Shown: piece by piece, positions 43,071 to 51,900 of the stretch
Position numbering within the stretch: the first letter of the stretch is position 1
How the letters are laid out: each line of letters begins with the position of its first letter
NCBI GenBank assembly: GCA_963836195.1
Contig: CAWIIX010000030.1
Location: forward strand, 744,001 to 808,000
Origin: Trebonia sp963836195
Lineage (GTDB): Bacteria > Actinomycetota > Actinomycetes > Streptosporangiales > Streptosporangiaceae
DNA length: 64,000 nt
Direction of reading: 5' to 3'
Made by a program: the position numbers and the translations under genes
The notes under the pieces: model-generated
Seen by the model: only the letters and a program-made list of their open reading frames with translations
Databases searched by the model: none
Told to the model about the DNA's origin: nothing

Positions 43071-44105
43071 CTAGTCGTCGGCGTCGGAGAGCGTGAGCTG
43101 GGAGCTGTGGTAGGCGGCGCGGCCGGCCAGCTCGGGGCTGTAGCGGGCGATGATCTGCCGCACCCGGCGGGCCGCGAGCGGGCCGAGCAGGTCGTAGCAG
43201 GTGATGAAGAGGTCGCGGGCGGCCGCCCGCGGCCACGCCGGGGGGAGCAGCTCGTACGGGAGGTCGGGGTCCATGGCCGGGAAGGCGCGCCACTCGTTCA
43301 TCACCCGGGTCCGCGCGACCAGGGCGTCGGCGGTGGTGATCTCGCCCGCCACCGTCTGGTCGCGGAGCAGGCCGGCGAACTCGGTGAACTCCTGGTAGCG
43401 GTCGCGCAGTCCGGACAGGTCCCAGGCCCGGGCCGGGATATCGGCTGTCACCAGGGCGCTCCCGGCGCCGTCGGCGGCGCCGTCGCCGCTGACGCTGACC
43501 GCGGTGACGGCGGGCAGGGCCGTGGCCCGGAACGCGGTCGCGGTGGAGATGCCGAGATCCTTGAGCCGGGCCATCACGTCGCCCGCGTGATCGCGGGGAC
43601 AGACCCACAGGCCGTCGTAGAGCGGCGCGAAGCCGAGCCAGCGCAGCTCCTTGCGGAGCTCGTCCCGGGCGGACCGGTGCTCCTCGGGGATGGAGAACGC
43701 GACCAGCGACCACATCCCGTCCCACGGCGCCGGGGTCGCGCCGAAGGAGAAGATGCGCCGCCCGCCGTCGTCGAGCACGTCGGCCGCCCGCCGTGACAGC
43801 CGGACGAAGGTCCGCCGCCCGCTCCGCGACGTCACCAGCAGCCCGTTGCGGGTCAGCCGGGACAGCGCGGCGCGGGCGGCCGAGTCGCTGACGCCGAACT
43901 CGGCTAGCAGCCCGACGATGGCGGCCGACGGCAACGACTCGGTCCGCTGCCACCAGTAGTCGCCGAGGAGCGTGAGCAGCAGCCGGGGCGGCCGCTGGGC
44001 GACCGGCCCCGGCGTGGTCCACGGCTGGGGGACGTCCTCGTCCTCCAGGGCGTCAAAAAAAGAATCTATGCTGCTCACGGCTGCGCTCACCGCATTCGGG
44101 ATCAC
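43071..44105 (-). CDS. PaaX-family transcriptional regulator
   Basis: A 344-residue repressor. The N-terminal winged helix (LLTLLGDYWW; GVSDSAARAALSRLTRNGLL) and the C-terminal domain (F-S-I-P-E-E-H-R-S-A-R-D-E-L-R; G-L-W-V-C-P-R-D-H) follow the layout of PaaX, which controls phenylacetate breakdown and responds to acyl-CoA. Here it lies beside an amidohydrolase, a zinc dehydrogenase and the divergent UGSC cluster, which it may control. No paa catabolic gene is present. Confidence 0.85.
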   Translation of the reverse strand: MIPNAVSAAVSSIDSFFDALEDEDVPQPWTTPGPVAQRPPRLLLTLLGDYWWQRTESLPSAAIVGLLAEFGVSDSAARAALSRLTRNGLLVTSRSGRRTFVRLSRRAADVLDDGGRRIFSFGATPAPWDGMWSLVAFSIPEEHRSARDELRKELRWLGFAPLYDGLWVCPRDHAGDVMARLKDLGISTATAFRATALPAVTAVSVSGDGAADGAGSALVTADIPARAWDLSGLRDRYQEFTEFAGLLRDQTVAGEITTADALVARTRVMNEWRAFPAMDPDLPYELLPPAWPRAAARDLFITCYDLLGPLAARRVRQIIARYSPELAGRAAYHSSQLTLSDADD

Positions 44106-44117
44106 GGGGGTAAGGGA

Positions 44118-45149
44118 TCACTGGGGAGGGTCGATGCCCAGGAAGCGGAACGCGTTCTTCCACAGGACATCATCTAGTTCGGCGTCTGACAGACCCATCG
44201 AGCGGAGTGTCTTGGCAATCGGCTGTTCCCTGCCCATCGCTGGGTAGTCGGAGCCGACGAGCAGCCGGTCCGTTCCGAACAGGTCCGCCAGGTACCTGAT
44301 CGCCCGTCGGTCGAAGACCAGCGAATCGTAGTAGAACCGGCGGGCCAGCTCGATCGGTGAGTGCTCGGCGAACCACGGGGCGGCCTCCGGGCGCTCCGAC
44401 TCCGGCAGCGGCGGCTCCTCGTTCCAGGTCCGGCCCCAGAACCACTGGGCCCGGGTGAGGATCAGCGGGAACCCGCCACCGGCGTGGCTGAAGGATATCT
44501 TCAGGCCCGGGTGCTTCCCGGCGACACCCCCGGAGATGATCGCGGCGGCGCCGAGCGAGGCCTCCGCGCCCACGCCGAACGTCGCCGCGGCGGCGCCAGG
44601 CACCCGGTCGGACGGGGCCGGCAGGCCGTGGATGAAGACGGCCGTGCCGAGGCGCTCGCACTCGGCCCAGAAGCCGTCGAACCGCGCCTCGTGCAGTGAC
44701 GCGCCGTCGATGTTGGAGGCGATCTCCACCCCCGCCAGGCCGAGCTTGCCGAGCTCGGTCAGCTCGGCGGTGGCCAGGTCCGGGTCCTGCAGCGGGATCG
44801 TCCCCAGCCCGTAGAACGTGCCCGGGTAGGCGGCGACCAGCCCCGCGATGTACTCGTTGGTGACCCGGCACAGGTCGAGGCCGGTCTTGGCCGGCGCCCG
44901 GTAGCTGAGCAGGGCCGGGAACGGGGAGAGGAGCTCGGCGTCGAGGCCGGAGGCGGCGGATGCCTCGAGCCGCGCCTCGGCGTCGAACCAGACCTTCTTG
45001 GCCGGGAACCGCATCGGGCCGTTGACCAGCAGCCTGGTCGACTCGTCGGGGCCGTCCTCGACGGCCGGCCAGCCGGCCGGGTCGCAGCCGGCCGGGGCCG
45101 GGCCGAAGTCACCGGGAAAGACGTGCGCGTGCGTGTCGATGATGGGCAT
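44118..45149 (-). CDS. Amidohydrolase-family protein (ACMSD/decarboxylase type)
   Basis: A 343-residue metal-dependent TIM-barrel protein. H7 and H9 (IDTHAHVFPG), H174 (V-F-I-H-G), H217 (S-F-S-H-A-G-G) and the late D in G-S-D-Y-P are the expected metal ligands. The layout is that of the amidohydrolase-2 group, which includes ACMSD and several aromatic acid decarboxylases. It is 17 nt from the zinc dehydrogenase gene, so a two-gene operon. Substrate unknown. Confidence 0.8.
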   Translation of the reverse strand: MPIIDTHAHVFPGDFGPAPAGCDPAGWPAVEDGPDESTRLLVNGPMRFPAKKVWFDAEARLEASAASGLDAELLSPFPALLSYRAPAKTGLDLCRVTNEYIAGLVAAYPGTFYGLGTIPLQDPDLATAELTELGKLGLAGVEIASNIDGASLHEARFDGFWAECERLGTAVFIHGLPAPSDRVPGAAAATFGVGAEASLGAAAIISGGVAGKHPGLKISFSHAGGGFPLILTRAQWFWGRTWNEEPPLPESERPEAAPWFAEHSPIELARRFYYDSLVFDRRAIRYLADLFGTDRLLVGSDYPAMGREQPIAKTLRSMGLSDAELDDVLWKNAFRFLGIDPPQ

Positions 45150-45166
45150 GGGTCTGAGCCGTCTCC

Positions 45167-46267
45167 TTACAGCGCCGGCATGACGGCGACGTGGATGCCG
45201 TCCTCGCCGTCGATCTCGCCCGCCAGCAGCTTGATCGCGTGCTCGACGTCATCGAGCCCGAACTTGTGGGTCTGCATCTTCTCGAGCGGGAACTTGCCCG
45301 ACTCGATCAGCGTGATCGCGTCGGTGTAGGCGGCGGCGTCGACCGAGAAGGCGCCCTTCACGGTGAGCGCCTTGTTGATCAGCATGTCGGTCGGGATCGG
45401 GATGTCCTGGTGGCCCTTCAGCCCGGCCAGCACGATCGTGCCGCCCCAGCGGACCGCGTTGATCGCGTCCAGGATCGGCTGCTTCGCCATCGGGGTGAGG
45501 TCGAGCACCACGTCGACGCCGTCGCCGCCGGTCAGCTCGCGGACCCGCGCGACGGTGTCCTCCGCATCCACGTTGATCGTGACGTCGGCGCCGAACTCGC
45601 GCGCAAGCTCGAGCTTCCTGGCGTCGCGGGCCAGTCCGGTGGCGATGATCAGCCCCGCGCCGACGTACCTGGAGGCGAGGATGGCGGCCAGGCCGCGCTG
45701 GCCCGCCCCGAGCACCAGCACCGTGGACCCGAGGTGCACCCCGCCGTACTGCAGCGCCCAGCGCACGCCCGCCCCGAGCGGGTTGTACATGACCGCGATC
45801 TCGGCCGGGATGTCGCCCCGGACCGGGTGCACGATCGAGTTCGGGTGCAGGTGCATGTACTCGGCATAGCCGCCGTAGAGCCCCAGGCCGCGCTCGGGCG
45901 GGTTGTAGCCGCCATGGCTGCCGGACCGGTTCTTGCACTGCATGTACTGCCCGGCCAGGCACAGGTCGCACGACCGGCAGGGGATGAGGATCTCGACCGC
46001 CACCCGGTCGCCGGCCGAGACGCCCCAGCGGGCGGCCGTAGCCGGCGCTATCTCCTCGATGATGCCGAGCGGCTCGTGACCCGGGATCATCGGCAGCCCC
46101 CGGGTGCCCATCGCCCCCTTGTACTGCTCCACATCGCTGCCGCAGATGCCGCAGGCCTCGACCCGCAGCAGCGCACCGTCGTCGGGGCCGATGACCGGGC
46201 GGGGGAACTCGCGCAACTCCATCTGCCGCGGTCCGGTCTGGACGACGGCGCGAACCATGTCAGCCAT
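45167..46267 (-). CDS. Zinc-binding alcohol dehydrogenase family protein
   Basis: A 366-residue MDR dehydrogenase. Catalytic zinc: C39 or C42 (A-C-G-I-C-G-S-D), H64 and E65. Structural zinc: C97, C100, C103 and C111. The cofactor motif is L-V-L-G-A-G-Q-R-G-L. It differs from the NDMA-type enzyme at 34874 by lacking that family's N-L-C-D-Y-G-K segment and is probably an ordinary NAD(P)-linked dehydrogenase. First gene of the operon with the amidohydrolase. Confidence 0.85.
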   Translation of the reverse strand: MADMVRAVVQTGPRQMELREFPRPVIGPDDGALLRVEACGICGSDVEQYKGAMGTRGLPMIPGHEPLGIIEEIAPATAARWGVSAGDRVAVEILIPCRSCDLCLAGQYMQCKNRSGSHGGYNPPERGLGLYGGYAEYMHLHPNSIVHPVRGDIPAEIAVMYNPLGAGVRWALQYGGVHLGSTVLVLGAGQRGLAAILASRYVGAGLIIATGLARDARKLELAREFGADVTINVDAEDTVARVRELTGGDGVDVVLDLTPMAKQPILDAINAVRWGGTIVLAGLKGHQDIPIPTDMLINKALTVKGAFSVDAAAYTDAITLIESGKFPLEKMQTHKFGLDDVEHAIKLLAGEIDGEDGIHVAVMPAL

Positions 46268-46500
46268 GCTCTGTGCTTCCTCGCTAGGGTCGACAGTACC
46301 GGGAAGACGATATATGACACTTGGTACGACGGGAAGCGCGTGATATGAAATCTAATATCCGTACAGCCGTGATCGAGGTTGTCATGAGTACGGCCACAAA
46401 ACAACCGGCAGAAAATATGTCGCACCCCACGTTGGAGGCACTCCGACGGAGAGGGGATGGTAGGCGGTAGTGAGCAAGGAAGAGGAAGGTCGGAGTATCG
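46268..46500. promoter_or_regulatory. Divergent promoter region between the dehydrogenase and UGSC genes
   Basis: AT-richer 230-base gap. Two small dyads are visible: GATAT-8-ATATC at 46342-46359, and CCGTAC (46360-46365) with GTACGG (46388-46393). Either could bind the nearby PaaX regulator. A purine-rich GAAGAGGAAGG (46479-46489) precedes the UGSC start codon. The operator assignment is speculative. Confidence 0.35.
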
Positions 46501-47052
46501 ATGCCGAACGCGATCCTGGACCCCACGGGGACCGTCACCACCAGCGCCGCCCAGCCGGCCGCGGCCAGAGCCCCCCGGCGGGCCAGCCTCAGCGGGGCGC
46601 GGGTGGGCCTGCTGATCAACACCAAGACGAACGCGCGGCCCTTCCTCGATGAGATCGGCCGGCTGCTCACCGAGCGGTACGGCGTCACCGTCAGCAAGCG
46701 GACCAAGACCAACTTCGCGGTGCCCGAGCCCGAGGACATCATCAAGGAGATGGCGCGGGAGTCGGACGTGGTCGTGACCGGGGTCGGCGACTGCGGCTCG
46801 TGCAGCGCCGCCGCGGCCGCCGACGGCGTGGTGCTCGAGGCGGCGGGCGTGCCGGTCGCGGTGATCGTCACCGACTCGTTCCGCGCGACCGCGGACGCGA
46901 TGGCCGCGCTCCGCGGCGCCCCCGGCTACCGGTACGCGGTCACCGCCCACCCGGTCGCGGTGCTCGAGGAGGACCAGGTCAAGGCCCGCGCCGCCCAGGT
47001 CCTCGACGACGTGGTGGCGTTGCTGACGCAGCCGGGCAACGCCGGCGAATGA
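46501..47052 (+). CDS. UGSC-family protein, Cys form
   Basis: A 183-residue protein. After a 30-residue Ala/Thr-rich start it has G-L-L-I-N-T-K-T-N-A and, in the middle, V-T-G-V-G-D-C-G-S-C-S. The last motif matches the (U/C)-G-S-C signature of the UGSC family of (seleno)proteins, here with Cys in place of selenocysteine. Its function is unknown; the motif suggests redox or thiol chemistry. It leads a four-gene set with overlapping starts and stops. Confidence 0.7.
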   Translation: MPNAILDPTGTVTTSAAQPAAARAPRRASLSGARVGLLINTKTNARPFLDEIGRLLTERYGVTVSKRTKTNFAVPEPEDIIKEMARESDVVVTGVGDCGSCSAAAAADGVVLEAAGVPVAVIVTDSFRATADAMAALRGAPGYRYAVTAHPVAVLEEDQVKARAAQVLDDVVALLTQPGNAGE

Positions 47053-48148
47053 CCGCCGCCCCCGCCCCAGCCCCGCCGCCCCCGCCCCTGACCCCGACGA
47101 GGCGCAGCGCGCCATCGAGTACTGCTACGACCAGGGCTGGTCCGACGGGCTCCCGCTCGTGCCGGCCTCCAAGCCGCTGGTGGACCAGTTCCTCGCCACC
47201 ACCGACAAGGACCCGGGCGAGATCATCGGGTCGCTCGAGCAGCTGGGCCGGGACTGCACCGTCTACCTGGCGGCGGTCAACGCCGCGATGGCCGGCTGCA
47301 AACCGGAGTACTTCCCGGTCGTGCTGGCCGCGTTCGAGGCGCTGATGCGCGAGCGGGCCGCGCGCGGCGGCGGCTTCCAGTCCACGAGCGGCCCCGCCCC
47401 GCTGATCGTGGTCAACGGCCCGGTCAGGCACCAGCTTGGCTTCAACACGGCCGGCGGCGCGTTCGGCCCCGGCTTCCGGCCGAACATGACGATCCCGCGG
47501 GCGATCGGCCTCATCGTGCGCAACGCGTTCGGCATCCACCCGCACGTGTTCGAGCAGGCCACCCAGGGCGTGCCCGGCCGCTGGTCGATCTGCGTGGCCG
47601 AGAACGAGGAAGAGTCACCGTGGGAGCCGCTCGCCGCCAACGGCGGCGTGACCGGCGGGGCCAGCGCCGTGTCGGTCACCCTCACCCGCACGATGGAGTT
47701 CGTCGACAACCGGCACGCGCCCAACCCGGAGGATGTGCTGCGCGACTTCCAGGACACGATCTCGCGGATCGGCTCGCAGATCTTCCCCAAGAGCGCGGTC
47801 GCGCTGGTGCTGTGCCCGGAGCACGCCCAGATGTTCGCCGCGGCCGGCCTGTCCAAGGCCGACGTGCAGAACTGGCTGCTCGAGCGGTCCGGCCGCACGG
47901 TCGGCGAGTTCCGCCGGGCCGGCAAGGCCGAGGTCACCTCCCGCCGGTTCGGCCCGCCCGGCGCCGCCGGCGCTAACCACCACGACGACGGCCCGCCCCG
48001 CGCCGACGAGGAGTTCCACCCGATTCTCAACGGCCCGCAGTCGATCCCGATCGTCGTCGCCGGCGCCAAGAACGCGGCGATCTCGATGGTGGTGCGGATC
48101 TTCGGCGAGTGGTCGGGCACGTCCGTCCCGATCGGGGAGAAGAAATGA
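47049..48148 (+). CDS. UGSC-associated protein of unknown function (frameshifted start)
   Basis: A protein of about 366 residues. From A-I-E-Y-C-Y-D-Q-G-W-S-D-G-L-P-L onward it is one frame, but that frame has no start codon upstream; ATG 47049, which overlaps the UGSC stop as ATGA, is in another frame. One missing C in the C-rich stretch near 47085-47096 would join them (length 3n+2). Soluble, with conserved-looking segments G-P-V-R-H-Q-L-G-F-N and F-G-I-H-P-H-V. I recognise it only as the usual neighbour of UGSC-type genes. Confidence 0.6.
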
Positions 48149-48396
48149 ACTACGCGCAGCGGGCGGTCGCCCTCAGCTCGGCGCTCGAGGCGGACGGCTA
48201 CCACATGGCCATCGCCGAGGCGGATGCCAGGCTCTCCGTCGTCATCACCGCCGGCCCCGACGCCTGCGAGGACTGCCTGGTGCCGAAGGAGCTGATGCGC
48301 GGCATGCTGAGCAACGAACTTGGCGTCGACGCCGCGATCATCGACATCACCTACCCAGCCGATCTGCCGGGCGACCCGGGCGGGGCGGGGCATTGA
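48145..48396 (+). CDS. Small CxxC protein of the UGSC cluster
   Basis: An 83-residue protein starting at an ATG that overlaps the previous stop (ATGA). It has one C-x2-C motif (DACEDCLVPKELM). The fold cannot be named; a small redox or metal-binding partner is a guess. Its stop overlaps the TTG start of the SDR gene by three bases, so all four genes are probably translated together. Confidence 0.6.
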   Translation: MNYAQRAVALSSALEADGYHMAIAEADARLSVVITAGPDACEDCLVPKELMRGMLSNELGVDAAIIDITYPADLPGDPGGAGH

Positions 48397-49253
48397 CGAC
48401 GCGAGTTGCGCTGATCACCGGATGCGGCAAGCACGACGGCATGGGACGTGCCATCGCCCTCACGCTCGCCGCGTCCGGGGTCGCTGTGGTGGTCACGGAC
48501 AAACAGGCCACGGGCGTGCTTAACCGTCGCCAGCAGGTCGTCGGCACCGCCGATAACGGCTGGCGCGGTGTCGACTCGCTCGTCGAGGAGATCATCGCGG
48601 CCGGCGGCACGGCGATGGCCCAGCTCGGGGACATCTCGGTGGCAGCGGACGCCCAGCGCATGGTCGATACCGCGGCCGCCTGGCGCGGCCGGCTCGACAT
48701 CCTCGTCAATGGCGCCGGCGCCCCCCAGGGCCTTGACCGCCAGGACATCGAAGACGTTCCGATCGAGGTCTTCGACTTCGTGATCGCCGTTAACCTGCGC
48801 GGTACGTACCTGATGTCTAGATTTTCCGTCCCCCACATGCGAGCGCAGCGGTGGGGCCGGATCATCAACATTTCCTCGCAGGCCGGCCAGGTGGCCGCGG
48901 CGATGTCCACCGCCTACTCGGCGTCAAAGGCGGGCGTCCTCGGGTTCACTCGCGCACTGTCGGCCGACGTCGCCCCGTGGGGGATCACCTGCAACGCGAT
49001 CTCGCCCGGCATGGTCGCGACCTCGCGGGCGCTGCTGTCGCTCGACCCGAACCTAGACGTCGACGCCGAGATCAAGCGGCGGGGCGCGATGCTCGCCGTC
49101 GGCCGCTCCGGCTACCCGGAAGACATCGCCGCCGCCGTCGCCTACCTGGCCTCCGACGGCGCCGGGTACATGACGGGTCAGACGCTCGTCTTGGACGGCG
49201 GTGGCTCGGGGTCCCCATGGGCCAAGAAACCTTCGGATACGTCCAAGCTGTAG
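48393..49253 (+). CDS. SDR-family oxidoreductase with extended cofactor loop
   Basis: A 286-residue short-chain dehydrogenase. Cofactor motif T-G-C-G-K-H-D-G-M-G, catalytic S (N-I-S-S-Q-A-G), Y and K (A-Y-S-A-S-K-A). After beta-2 (V-V-V-T-D) there is an extra segment of about 25 residues before D-S-L-V-E-E-I. Mycofactocin-dependent SDRs have an insertion at this place, which hides the bound cofactor, so this may be one, but the sequence match is not decisive. TTG 48393 overlaps the previous stop. Last gene of the UGSC set. Confidence 0.8.
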   Translation: MTTRVALITGCGKHDGMGRAIALTLAASGVAVVVTDKQATGVLNRRQQVVGTADNGWRGVDSLVEEIIAAGGTAMAQLGDISVAADAQRMVDTAAAWRGRLDILVNGAGAPQGLDRQDIEDVPIEVFDFVIAVNLRGTYLMSRFSVPHMRAQRWGRIINISSQAGQVAAAMSTAYSASKAGVLGFTRALSADVAPWGITCNAISPGMVATSRALLSLDPNLDVDAEIKRRGAMLAVGRSGYPEDIAAAVAYLASDGAGYMTGQTLVLDGGGSGSPWAKKPSDTSKL

Positions 49254-50222
49254 GCGCACGTTGGTCAAACCTTGGCGGTCAGGATTCGCAGGAAGACGCC
49301 CCATCCGACGTCGTGGATTGACTTGTTCAGGCCCGAGGTCTGCGGGGTCTGATAAGTCGCTGAATGCCGGGGCGTAGTCGCGCGCGAACTGCATGACATC
49401 CCTGGGCGGCGTGCCGGTGAGCTCGGCGATCGCGGAGGATACCGCCGCAGCCTCACCGCGCCGGTAGTGCGCGTAGTCCTCCAACAGCCCGTCCACCTGC
49501 CACGGCGGCAGGACCCCGCGCAGGCTGTCTGCGAAGGCGGAGGGTGGTACGTCGATAAAAGTCACCGGCCGGACAAGCGCGGCGGTCAGCGCCTCGGCGA
49601 TCTGGGCATGGGTGATGGCCGCCGGGCCGGTCAGTGTGTAGGTGGCGCCCTCGTGGCCGGGTTCAGTGAGAGTGACGGCAGCCGCCGCCCCGATGTCCCG
49701 CACGTCCACCGCGCTGACCCGGGCATCGCCTATCGGGGCGTAGAACCGGCCCTCGGCGCCGATCGGCCGGGCGAACGCCAGCAGCCCCTGGAAGAACAGG
49801 TTCGGCCTCAGGAACGTGGCGGGGATACCGAGGCCGCGGATGTGCTGCTCCACGGCGGCGTGGTAGCGCAGGAACCGGACCGGCGAGTGCTCGTCGGCGC
49901 CAAGCTGCGACAACACCACCAGTTGGCGGGTGTCGGCCTTGGCGGCGAGGTCACAGAATCGTCGCTGCTGCTCCTCGGCGCGCTCGCTGGACGGCGTAAC
50001 CAGGTAGGCGCGCCCGGCACCGGCCAGTGCCGCGGCGATGGACGCGGGGTCGTCGAAGTCGGCGATGACCGCCTGGACGCCGTCGGGCAGCTTGCCCCGG
50101 TCGGCTTCAGTGCGAACCATAGCCCGCACCGGCACGTCCCGCCGGACCAGGGCGTCTACGACGGCCCTTCCTGTGTTGCCGGTGGAGCCGGTCACCAGGA
50201 CGACATCACGGTGCTCAGTCAT
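49053..50222 (-). CDS. NmrA-family NAD(P)-binding protein with read-through tail
   Basis: Residues 1-285 form an atypical SDR of the NmrA/quinone-reductase type (V-L-V-T-G-S-T-G-N-T-G-R near the start; F-L-R-P-N-L-F-F-Q; F-A-R-D-Y-A-P-A-F near the end of homology). The open frame continues for another 100 residues through the 3' end of the convergent SDR gene, overlapping it by 200 bases. A single surplus base near 49375 would bring a TGA at 49326 into frame and give the normal length, in line with the other breaks here. ATG 50222 follows GGAGGG. Confidence 0.7.
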   Translation of the reverse strand: MTEHRDVVLVTGSTGNTGRAVVDALVRRDVPVRAMVRTEADRGKLPDGVQAVIADFDDPASIAAALAGAGRAYLVTPSSERAEEQQRRFCDLAAKADTRQLVVLSQLGADEHSPVRFLRYHAAVEQHIRGLGIPATFLRPNLFFQGLLAFARPIGAEGRFYAPIGDARVSAVDVRDIGAAAAVTLTEPGHEGATYTLTGPAAITHAQIAEALTAALVRPVTFIDVPPSAFADSLRGVLPPWQVDGLLEDYAHYRRGEAAAVSSAIAELTGTPPRDVMQFARDYAPAFSDLSDPADLGPEQVNPRRRMGRLPANPDRQGLTNVRLQLGRIRRFLGPWGPRATAVQDERLTRHVPGAVGGQVGDGGGDVFRVAGAADGEHRAPPLDLGVDV

Positions 50223-50479
50223 GGTTCTCACCCTTCCCTCCAGGATCGATGACTAACTGAGTGGTCACCAGCCACGACCTGACAGTGCGGGCTGGCGCGC
50301 GCCAGCGTGGGCATTGGCCGGGCGCTGCCCGCCGGGCGAGGCCTTCGTTTGTGGTGGGCTTAGCCCGCCGTGGCTCCAGTCTTGTGGCGTCGATCGGCTC
50401 ATCGTGACAGCGGGCACCTGTCGTGGCAGGCTGCCTGGATAGTCGGATTCCCATCGGTGAAGACGAGGGGTGCATCGAT
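50223..50479. other. Intergenic region, no feature recognised
   Basis: A 257-base gap between the NmrA-type gene and the divergent core-MetE gene. It is Cys/Gly-codon-like and GC-rich with small inverted repeats (TGGCGCGCGCCA near 50292), but neither a promoter nor a riboswitch could be assigned. Confidence 0.3.
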
Positions 50480-51602
50480 ATGTCGACGAGGACAGCGCCG
50501 CCGTTTCGGGCTGATCATGTGGGGAGCCTGCTGCGGCCGCCGTGGCTGCACGCGGCCCGCGAGCAGCGGGCGGCCGGGACGATCTCGGCCGGGGACCTGC
50601 GGGCGGTTGAGGACCGGGCCGTCCGCGAGGCGGTGGCGCTGCAGCAGGAGGCCGGGCTCCAGTCGGTCACCGACGGGGAGTTCCGGCGCGCCACCTGGCA
50701 CATGGACTTCGTCTACCAGATCGGCGGGATCGCGAAGGCGCCCGGGAGCCTGCTGTCGACCTTCCACAACGAGGGCGGGGACATCACGTTCACGCCGGAC
50801 GCGATCCGGGTCGACCGGCGGGTCACCATGGATCAGACGATCTTCGGCCAGGACTTCGCGTTCCTGCAGTCAATCGCGGGCCAATCGGTGCCGAAGCTGA
50901 CGATCCCGGCGCCGTCGATGGTGCACTACCGGTCGGGCATCCGGGCCGTCGCCGACGAGTCCGTCTACCCGGACGCCGAGCAGTTCTGGGCCGACCTGTC
51001 CGCCGCCTACGCCGAGGAGGTCCGCCGCCTCGCCGCCCAGGGCTGCACCTACCTGCAGCTCGACGACACCTCGCTGGCGTACCTGAACGACCCGGCGCCA
51101 GCGCGCGTACGTGGCCGAGCGCGGCGAGGACGCCGACCGCATGCACCTGCGCTACATCGCCCTGACCAACGGCGCGATCTCCGCCCGGCCCGCGGGGATG
51201 GCGGTCACCACCCACCTGTGCCGGGGCAACTTCCAGTCCTCGTGGGTCGCGTCCGGCGGCTACGACTTCGTGGCCGAGGCGCTGTTCAACGAGCTGGACG
51301 TGGACGGGTTCTTCCTCGAGTACGACGATGAGCGCTCGGGCGGGTTCGAGCCGCTCCGGTTCGTGCCCAAGGGCAAGCAGGTGGTGCTCGGCCTGGTGAC
51401 CACCAAGCGGCCCGAACTCGAGTCCAGGGACGCGCTCAAGCGCCGGATCGAGGAGGCGTCGACGTTCGTGCCGCTCGACCAGATCTGCCTGTCGGGCCAG
51501 TGCGGCTTCGCGTCCACCGCCGAGGGCAACGCCCTGACCGCCGACGACCAGAAGGCCAAGCTCGAGCTGATCGTCTCGGTGGCGAACGAGGTCTGGGGCT
51601 AG
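50480..51602 (+). CDS. Core-MetE-like methyltransferase (cobalamin-independent methionine synthase C-terminal family, frameshifted)
   Basis: A protein of about 374 residues with only the C-terminal catalytic barrel of MetE. It starts R-A-D-H-V-G-S-L-L-R-P, as many such proteins do. Zinc ligands are visible in T-T-H-L-C-R-G-N and S-G-Q-C-G-F. It may methylate homocysteine or move methyl groups between other thiols and a corrinoid. The frame breaks near 51097: N-D-P-A, one surplus C, then Q-R-A-Y-V-A-E-R-G (length 3n+1). It stands between the UGSC block and the second importer; ATG 50480 is preceded by a GAGG. Confidence 0.75.
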
Positions 51603-51900
51603 CGGCGGGCTCTAGCGGCGGGAGCGGCCCGCCTGCGGCTGCGCCGGTCGGCCGAGGCGGTGGGGCGACAGCGCCATCGCCTCCGCACCCATGCCCCGAA
51701 CCGCTGGTCAGCCGGCTTTGTGAGAAGGCACAAGGCCCGGTCGGCGGGGTGGGTGGGCGGATACAACACGCCAAGCAATCCGGCATACGGCGGATATTGC
51801 TCCTTGCGGGCACATCGGACGGGTGAGAGTATCCAAGACAAATCTGTGGACGAGCGACTCAGAAATTGTCACACACCAGCGTACGATTAATCACGAGTAG
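51603..51900. other. Intergenic region before the second importer operon
   Basis: About 300 bases. The first 60 repeat AGCGGCGGGCTC-like words; the last 100 are AT-richer and probably hold the importer promoter (for example GATTAAT at 51886-51892), but no -35/-10 pair is convincing. Confidence 0.3.

Noticed and set aside
50223..50479. Possible SAM or cobalamin riboswitch before the core-MetE gene
   Set aside because: No conserved riboswitch core could be found; only small GC-rich inverted repeats.
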